A DNA stretch of 64,000 nt from Candidula unifasciata. Its lineage: Eukaryota > Mollusca > Gastropoda > Stylommatophora > Geomitridae. Every line of letters begins with the position of its first letter. Positions within the stretch are counted from its first letter, which is position 1. Of the stretch, positions 1 through 64,000 are shown piece after piece. Under the pieces are notes generated by a model. That model was not told the origin of the DNA. It saw only the letters and a program-made list of their open reading frames with translations, and made no database searches. The stretch is from contig CAJHNH020008562.1 in the NCBI GenBank assembly GCA_905116865.2, positions 72,501-136,500 on the forward strand, written 5' to 3'. Both the position numbers and the translations under genes were made by a program.

Positions 1-267
1 GTGGATTCAATTGCAAAGACGTTCTAGTAATACTATTCGCAGGTTTTCTCAGCGTGTGTCCTATATAAAGCCAGGGTCTGTTTTTCACCTGTAGCTCAAA
101 TGGAACTTGTTGATTTTTTTTTTCAAAGCTCTACTTTGGTTAATCTGTCATAAAAATATTTGCCTGCATTCTACGCAGGCACCATTTAATGAATGTGTAC
201 CCAGGCTACACATTAGTACAAGGAAATATTGCGTTTATTTAATTTGTCGTGTGTAATAATTTCTACT

Positions 268-703
268 ATGGAGAAAGAAATACATGTTAATAAGGACAGA
301 TTGCGGGTAGTGGAAAATTTTGAATATCTTGGGTCATTGATTACCAACAATGGTGACACAATAAAAGAAATCAAACGACAACAATCAGTTGCTCTTTAAA
401 GACTAAAACAACTGAATAAATTATGGAATGGGACAGATAGAACTACACAAATTAGATTACTAAGAGCTTGCATCTTTCTCATTGGAACAAACACCTGTGA
501 GACCTATACTCACTAAAAAAGCTGAAATGCGAAGAGATGAAGAGGAAGATCAAAGAGAAGATGGGGGCAGGATGTGGCGGATGATCTCCAGATGCATGTA
601 TCGGACCCAGGGCATCTGGCTTGTGATAGAGAAGTTTTCCGGAGGGTTGTTATGGGACCAAAGTTCTGCAAAAGGACATGCTACTGACTGACTGACTGAC
701 TGA
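268..703 (+). pseudogene. Non-LTR retrotransposon reverse transcriptase C-terminal remnant, A
   Basis: The frame reads FEYLGSLITNNGDT and IKRQQ, a stop, then LKQLNKLW and IRLLRACIFLIGTNTCET. This is the degraded thumb/connection region of endonuclease-type LINE reverse transcriptases (usual pattern FEYLGS..IT.DG, then IRLLRA..F). Frames change near 510, and a deletion is likely. The copy ends in a (CTGA)n tail at 682-703, a normal LINE 3' terminus. Confidence 0.7.
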
Positions 704-715
704 ATAACCCTGCAG

Positions 716-850
716 AGAGCCGACTGGTGTAGCGGCTAGCCGCTCTCCTGCGGATCTAAAGGTCTTGGTTTAGGTCTGCATAGTGATTTTTTTTCAGGCA
801 TGACCTAGGCTAAGCCCAGATCAGTCTGTTTATCCGCCATATTCACAGAA
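716..850 (+). repeat. SINE-A fragment
   Basis: The head GGTGTAGCGGCTAGCCGCTC and a degraded body match the other SINE-A copies in the window. The 3' half is missing. Confidence 0.5.
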
Positions 851-1107
851 AGACCAGTTATCATTAGAATAGTTTAAGACATTTTTGGGAAGTTTTGAAA
901 ACTTTCTGAAAAGAAAAGACCGCAAGAATGTCAGCCCGTCATTCTAGTTAATATGGGGTTTAAAATATCTTGTAACGCATCTTTGCCAAATTAGTGAATA
1001 TGGTAGACAACTTATGTATTATAAAGCTGCACACATTATACATGATTGCCTCCCTTGATATTTGCTTGGCAACTACTTAGTTTACGCCTTGGTTTGGGCC
1101 GTGCTGT

Positions 1108-1600
1108 GTGTATATATGTCCACCAGGACATCACATAGAGCGATAAACATCCGGTGACACAAAGTGCCACCGTGGGGATAAGAATCTTCCGTGGAGAGGT
1201 TCCAGAAACCCCTTTCAGTCGTTAGGCCATATTTATAGCCCGGCTATATTCAGGGCCGTGAGTCGCCGTGGCGGAGCGGATAAACGCTCGCCCCATATCG
1301 GAAGGTAGTGAGTTCGCTCCGCTGACCTTGACTCCCTGGTCAACCCAGCCTTGAGTCTGTAGCGGGTGCACTCCTGGGTAGTAAAGGCGGCCAGAGTGAT
1401 GCTGACCACATCACCCATCTTGTGCCGATTGGTCTTTAAAAATATAGGACTAGCCATATATGCCCTATACGCCTAAAGGGGTAAAAGAGGGTCCTTTTTT
1501 ATATTTAGGGCCCCCGGAAAAAGCCAGGGTACTGCTTCAAATAACGAAAAATTGCATCCCAAGACTGGGAAGACTTTTACATGTGAAGATAAATATATTG
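1108..1600 (+). repeat. Dispersed repeat C, split by a SINE-A
   Basis: The two parts, 1108-1255 and 1500-1600, match uninterrupted copies at 42465-42690 (+) and 37672-37840 (-). Diagnostic pieces are CCACCAGGACATCACA, ACACAAAGTGCCACC and GAAAAAGCCAGGGT. The family is not one I recognise, and no terminal inverted repeats are apparent. Confidence 0.6.
1256..1499 (+). mobile_element. SINE-A copy with target duplication
   Basis: tRNA-like SINE: the head GCCGTGGCGGAGCGGATAAA is placed like a pol III A box. The body has TAGTAAAGGCGGCCAGAG, GACCACATCACCC and GATTGGTCTTTAAAAATATA. It is flanked by TATATTCAGGG (1245-1255) and TATATTTAGGG (1500-1510), a 10/11 target duplication inside repeat C. Confidence 0.75.
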
Positions 1601-1604
1601 ACAC

Positions 1605-1795
1605 CTTGGTTTCGGTCGTGCTTGACTTTGGCGATGAGAATGCGCTTCATAATGACGGTATGCTGTGTTTGATCCCAGCTGCGGACAATACGTCTTGCGT
1701 TGATTTTGACTGTGGTACCGAGAGCTGACAAATCCGGAAGCAATGGCAAACTTCTGAACGTAACATTTCCCTAGAATAAACCACAACTAACTTTT
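1605..1795 (+). mobile_element. SINE-B copy, truncated
   Basis: It matches the complete copy at 9965-10190 through GAATGCGCTTCATAATG, TTTGATCCCAGCTGCGG (a B-box-like TTTGATCCC) and AGCAATGGCAAACTTCTG. The 3' end with the CTAA tail is absent. Confidence 0.65.
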
Positions 1796-1866
1796 CCCAG
1801 TAGTGCTGAAAAAAAGGATACATGAGGGGAGTTACTGCAAGCCGTTGTGGACCGGCAGATATAAAC

Positions 1867-2097
1867 CATGTACACAACAGACGACCCAAGGCGTGGACAA
1901 CAGCATGTACACAACAGACGACCCAAGGCGTGGACAACAGCATGTACACAACAGACGACCCAAGGCGTGGACAACAGCATGTACACAACAGACGACCCAA
2001 GGCGTGGACAACAGCATGTACACAACAGACGACTCAAGGCGTGGACAACAGCATGTACACAACAGACGACCCAAGGCGTGGACAACAGCGTGTACTG
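1867..2097 (+). repeat. 37-bp minisatellite, about 6 copies
   Basis: The unit begins GTACACAACAGACGACCCAA and continues GGCGTGGACAACAGCAT. Copies are nearly identical (one C/T change in the fifth). Open frames on both strands are by-products of the period. Confidence 0.9.
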
Positions 2098-2270
2098 AGC
2101 AACACTAGAAAAACGAGAGAAAGTGGTAAGATGAATAGACAGGCCAGCGAATTTAGAGAATGACAGCGAGTACAGTAATTTAACAAAAAGAAAGAAAGAA
2201 ATAAAACGGAATGTACATTGCAACAGTTTTCATTATAGAATGCGCAAATTGTCCATTTTCAAAAGGTTTA

Positions 2271-2600
<330 letters not shown>

Positions 2601-2728
2601 AATGTGAATTACAACAGTATTCATTATAGCATGCGCAAATTGTCAATTTTCTAAAATGTATAGAGAGAAAGAAAAAAAAAACAAGAGAGAGTGAAAGAAA
2701 GACAAATTAAAGGAAAAATAGTTTAAAG

Positions 2729-2874
<146 letters not shown>

Positions 2875-3224
2875 AGGTACACTGAAACACGAATTAGTTT
2901 AGCATTGGTGCTTTGTCATTGCGAGATTGTGGCCCAGACAAAGAAGCAAACGAACTATTGGCATAGACTTCCGTTATTCCAGCTCTGTGTACCAGAAGAC
3001 AAGAGATCGATACCACTGTATGTAAACTGTCGTCGATATGCAGTAAATGTCAACTAAATGTCTAACTGGCAATATTTTCCCAAGTACTTCAGACTGAAAC
3101 TAATTATTCATGAAAGCAGGGAAGCCAAGAAGTGGGAAGGAAAGACCAAGTTATTTGAGAAGAAAACGTGCAATGGCACTGGCATATGCGAAAGGGAATG
3201 AACAAGAAAAACATACTGAGTGCA

Positions 3225-3562
3225 GCTTGATGTGTCGTTTACTAAATATGAAGCATCACAGTATATGTGTGAGTGCAATGACAGTCCCCCGTGTGGGTTC
3301 CGGGTCCCTGTTATAGGGAAAACAAGAATAGACTCGCTGCTTACCCAAAGGCATGTAGTGAGTCGACTAATTGGGAGCTTTCTTCGAAGTCGGAGTCCAT
3401 CTTCCAGAGAGGCAAGGAACCAGCAGTCTGCATAGAGATGAGTCATATATGTAAACCGGATGCACACGCAACACTCAGGTTCTAGAACAGGACTGCAGTC
3501 CAGAAGCAGATAAACAATCAGAAGTTTACAGATGGTGAAGAAGGAGAAAAAGAAGAAGTGCA
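3225..3562 (+). mobile_element. SINE-D copy
   Basis: The family reads head (CCGGGTCCC..., GTCGACTAATTGGGAG), middle (AGAGGCAAGGAACCAGCAGT), body (CAGGTTCTAGAACAGGACT, AGTTTACAG), and ends in an AAG-rich tail here at 3538-3560. Around ten copies occur in the window on both strands, always with the AAG tail at the same end, which sets the orientation. Confidence 0.65.
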
Positions 3563-3591
3563 ATGAAAATAATAAAAAATGATTGATCTGT

Positions 3592-3635
3592 GTTATTATT
3601 ATTATTATTAATATTATTATTATTATTTATTATTA
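3592..3635. repeat. (ATT)n microsatellite
   Basis: About 44 bp of ATT repeats with minor interruptions. The following 3650-4080 holds no feature I recognise. Confidence 0.85.
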
Positions 3636-4085
3636 ACATTAGTGTTGTTATTTTGTGTATTATTGGTTTCTGAAACCAATTTCAATATATGGCAGGAAAG
3701 ACCAGGCCCTTAGCTTTGGTGGGCAGCTGGTCCATGAGGGAAGCTCCGACAAGCGGATAGACACTGCACTGCTCTTCTGATCCGGCTGCTTCTGTAGAAG
3801 CCTTTTTCCAAACGTATTGGTGTTACAGTTCGTCTAGAGTTGAAAAAGCAGGCTGAGGAAATGATCATACAATGTGGACAACACATGACCTCGGCAATAG
3901 TGCCCTGGCCTTGAGCTGCGGTGAAAGGAAGTTTTCATCTCCGGTTCTAGTTGGTGACGCCAGTTGCTATCACCCCCGTGCCTCCCTTAAAACCCAATTA
4001 AACATTGTCATGCTGAACGGTGTCAACATGTATTCTATTTTACTCTTGTAATGTTCTGGCCTTTTTTTGTAGACATTTCGTTTCA

Positions 4086-4141
4086 TAACCAACACACACA
4101 ACACACATACACACGCCCACACACGCACGCACACACACACT
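4086..4141. repeat. (CA)n microsatellite
   Basis: Imperfect CA repeats with interspersed ACACGCCC and ACGCACGC variants. Confidence 0.85.
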
Positions 4142-4365
4142 ACCCTTTAGAGCAGCAGATTGCTTGTTTACCCCAATGTGAGACAAATCTAGATCTAATG
4201 CCCACATGTGTCTATCTGTCTATTCCCCACTGAGCTATTGCCTGAAGGGTTGGCCTCCTGTGATACTGTCAATAGTTCATCTTCGTTGGCAGACAACCAA
4301 GACTTTGCCCTCAGTATATTTTTCTTGGGGCAGTACTCAATGTAATTATGCCTTTTTAAGTGCTC

Positions 4366-5110
<745 letters not shown>

Positions 5111-5392
5111 TTCTGAATGGCAGATAAGTATATTTATATGTTTGAAATAATATGAAATATGAAAAGGATGACAGCTGAGTGTCTCGGTAGAAACACACAA
5201 AATACACATAATGAAAACAACGGTCCTGAAATCTTGTGCTAAAACTGTGAAAGACTTTTATACCGCGGGCGGATCTTGCTTATCACACTCGCCATCCTTT
5301 ACTGTTAGTTTGTTCTCTCCACAATTCCTTGTATTTTCCCTTGATAAATTTTCTGATTTATGGTAATGACAATAAATAGGTGTGTTGTTTTT

Positions 5393-5690
5393 CCTCCGTT
5401 CTATTTTGCAAGTCCGTCTGTGAACTCATTTCCCTGTTATGCCACAGTGAGCCGGGGTCCACTGGAAAACGATTTGATTGTTTTCTGCGACAATCTCTGT
5501 CAGGTTAGTTCTCTCTCAATGTTGTCTTGTGGGTCCCCCTGAGCCGCCTGGAGTATTAACACGCAGTCACAAAAGAAAACAATTTTGCTCTTTTTAATTT
5601 TTCTTTCCTCAAGCACTTTGGCTGAATCAATAATTGCTTGCTGCTCTGCTCTGAAGTTTGTTGAGTCTTCCGGAGGTGCATGACGTTTTT
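5393..5690 (-). pseudogene. LINE RNase H domain fragment
   Basis: Minus-strand frames read NFRAEQQAIIDSAKVLEERK, then IVFFCDCVLILQAAQGDPQD, then NNQIVFQWTPAHCGITG and, one frame over, NEFTDGLAK. This is the RNase H domain of Jockey/I-type non-LTR elements (E in AEQ, D in FCD, HCG, final D). A stop and a frameshift show it is dead. No flanking tail was found. Confidence 0.7.
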
Positions 5691-5702
5691 ATTGTTTCAA
5701 AC

Positions 5703-5826
5703 ATGACCTTGGTTCCCTGGTCGAGCCAGGTTCAGGTGAAGTCCTGGGAAGTAAAGGCGACCGGCGTGATATTGACGACATTCCTCATCAAGACTGATCT
5801 ACAAAATATGAAGCTACCCTCAAATG
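5703..5826 (+). repeat. SINE-A 3' fragment
   Basis: It carries GTCCTGGGAAGTAAAGGCGA and GATCTACAAAATATGAAGCT, the SINE-A body without its tRNA-like head. It abuts a fuller copy. Confidence 0.6.
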
Positions 5827-5829
5827 TCT

Positions 5830-6095
5830 ATAGCAGCCGTCGCGGTGTAGCGGTTAGACACTCGCCTGTCGATTGGAAGGTCGTTGATTCGGGGCCTGAA
5901 GGAGCCTTTTTTTAAAGTGACCTTGGCTAACAGGTCGACCCAAACTCACTTGTTACTAGGTAAAGTTTTAGGAAGTAAAGGCGGTCAGGCGTAACACTGA
6001 CCACATCACCCCCAAGTGCTGACTGGCCTACAAAATTTAGCCGTAGCCCTATATGCCCAAAACACTGAAGGCAAAAGGAGTCCTTAACTCATGTG
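5830..6095 (+). mobile_element. SINE-A copy
   Basis: The head CGCGGTGTAGCGGTTAGACA resembles a pol III A box. It is followed by GAAGGTCGTTGATTCGGGG in the B-box position and the body GGAAGTAAAGGCGGTCAGG. It ends at GGAGTCCTTAAC, close to the kinase promoter. Confidence 0.75.
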
Positions 6096-6339
6096 TCCTA
6101 TGTTCCACTGGCGTCAAAACTAACCCTTAAATATACACAATACTGAAGCAGAGAACGTCTCTAAGTGGTTTTGGAGACCACTTAATCACTTGTGAATGTC
6201 CTGGGGAAAGGGGAGGGTCTGTCTTTTTTTAAGTGCCTGGACCACAGATTCTGTGCAATGATCGGATGCAATATAAAGACCAGCTGTCAATTAATCCAAA
6301 CAACCCCAATGACCTAATGGATTTCTCAGGCGCTGACCA

Positions 6340-6560
6340 GTTCCCTGAAGCGACCCCCACGGTTACCACGGCAACCAGAGCGTGGGTTCCGCGCCATGAT
6401 TAAATATGCAAATCAGTAGCGCCGTCTGGTTGGTCACGTGACGTCATGTAATGGCTGCCAGCAGACAGTAAGAATACGGCTGTCGTCTTCTCCTCGATAA
6501 CAACCTTTCTTTACCGATATCTGCACTCTGCCGTCGCCAAAACACGGATCGTACGTATCA
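6340..6560 (+). promoter_or_regulatory. Candidate core promoter and 5' leader of the CaMKI gene
   Basis: This repeat-free stretch lies just upstream of the first exon. It contains GTTACC-AC-GGCAAC at 6362-6375, an exact RFX X-box with a 2-base spacer; ATGCAAAT at 6406-6413, a POU octamer; CACGTG at 6435-6440, an E-box; and TGACGTCA at 6439-6446, a full palindromic CRE that shares two bases with the E-box. No TATA box sits at a convincing distance. Transcription probably starts between about 6450 and 6560. The motifs are read directly; their use is inferred. Confidence 0.5.
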
Positions 6561-6685
6561 TTCACAAAGCATCTTTAAAATAGTCACCAATTATCACCGG
6601 AAACCATATAGTTTGGATAATATCGGCTGCCGCGGACGCTGATGACCCCAAGTTTTGCTAGCAGAAGAAACCAGTGGTCGCAAAC

Positions 6686-63377
<56,692 letters not shown>

Positions 63378-64000
63378 CTTTTGTTCTTGCTCACGTAACC
63401 ATGTATTGTGTGGATAAACACCATGAGAGAGTAACTTTTGTTACATATTCTCAAAAACCATGTTTGTACAGGTAAACACCATGGTAGGGTAACTTTATTA
63501 CACATTTGCATAATAATGTATTGTATAAATGTAAATTTTAAAAGTATGTTAGAGTAACTTTTGTTACATAATTTTCACGCTTAAACTCTTTCGGTCAAAT
63601 TGTTTATAAATCAACGCATGATATGTTCCTTGGTATCAAAGGAGTTAAAACTATATCTTTTACAGAAAAATGCCACGGGGCATGCTCTAAAAATATATCT
63701 TTTGCAGTAAAATAGTGGAATTAGTTAAAGCTTGTTGCATGTTTTCAAAACCATTTGAAGTCTGGATTAAACAGAAGGAAAGGAAACCCTGATTACCTGC
63801 TCTAATCTATCTTTCTATGTCCTCTTCATGTCACTGTTGACACATAGGACATTCACAAGTTGTCTCCATTACTGCAGGTCTGCTGCTTTTTGACCTCTGA
63901 TATCTCATTATACATTCCTCAGTTTCTTTTTCTGCTGTCCTTCTGCACATTCCCTTAGCTCATCCCCCATCTCCTTTTTCTGTCTCCCGTCTGTCAGCCG
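63378..64000 (+). other. CaMKI 3' UTR and downstream sequence
   Basis: Three imperfect copies of a unit of about 60-70 bp lie at about 63400-63575, each with a core like GAGTAACTTTTGTTACATA. A possible ATTAAA polyadenylation signal sits at 63766-63771; no AATAAA is evident before it. From about 63790 to the end I recognise nothing. Confidence 0.4.

Noticed and set aside
1256..1320. tRNA genes at the SINE heads (also 5832, 9965, 37968, 47217)
   Set aside because: A- and B-box-like pieces are present, but no cloverleaf or acceptor stem can be formed, and the heads continue into common SINE bodies.
63585..63644. A 60-bp TTAA-flanked MITE in the 3' UTR
   Set aside because: TTAA is on both sides (63581, 63645), and the ends share only a loose CTCYTT; too short and too imperfect.

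Overview
This is animal nuclear DNA: one intron-rich gene in a repeat-dense background. The style of the repeats (tRNA-like SINEs, many short non-LTR retrotransposon tails, (GACA)n and (AGY)n tracts, minisatellites in most introns) and the closeness of the kinase to invertebrate CaMKI suggest a lophotrochozoan, most likely a gastropod mollusc. The species is inference; the eukaryotic gene structure is read directly.

The only convincing host gene is a calcium/calmodulin-dependent protein kinase type I (CaMKI) on the + strand, in ten coding exons from 6686 to 63377 with GT-AG introns whose phases all match. The exons are 6686-6781, 17450-17584, 20982-21056, 23566-23704, 43874-43997, 55782-55857, 57883-57995, 59934-60012, 61484-61571 and 62934-63377. 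Together they encode the glycine loop, catalytic Lys, HRDLK, DFG, activation-loop Thr, APE and the autoinhibitory/calmodulin-binding segment. Two places break the simple reading. One extra base in exon 1 stops the conserved MPLFGKK reading frame (a second, upstream ATG is in frame with the kinase), and the reading frame of the C-terminal tail in exon 10 is uncertain. A compact candidate promoter lies at about 6360-6450, with an RFX X-box, a POU octamer and an overlapping E-box/CRE.

Region by region: 1-6300 holds LINE and SINE debris, a 37-bp minisatellite, tetranucleotide tracts and a 744-bp (AGY)n tract. Intron 1 (6.8-17.4 kb) holds a 1034-bp Merlin-type DNA transposon with a perfect 8-bp target duplication, whose arms carry telomere-like CCCTAA repeats. 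It also has an internally deleted mariner and two large minisatellites (39 bp and 32 bp). Introns 2 and 3 carry SINEs and a LINE tail. Intron 4 (23.7-43.9 kb) starts with a tandem array made from the 3' end of exon 4 itself, interrupted by a LINE with an 11-bp target duplication. It continues with Penelope-like and LINE fragments, a frameshifted Mutator-like transposase, a hAT miniature element, G-runs and a 1.2-kb heptamer array. Intron 5 (44-55.8 kb) has nested hAT/LINE and SINE/piggyBac-like insertions and two degenerate satellites. Introns 6-8 hold LINE and SINE copies and a 22-bp minisatellite. Intron 9 holds a 23-bp minisatellite interrupted by an unidentified protein-coding retro-insert with a 12-bp target duplication.

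Apart from the kinase, every long open frame here is either part of a mobile element or an artefact of a tandem repeat. The most unusual items are the exon-derived array, the Merlin element with telomere-like arms, the unidentified retro-insert in intron 9, and the overlapping start frames of the kinase.
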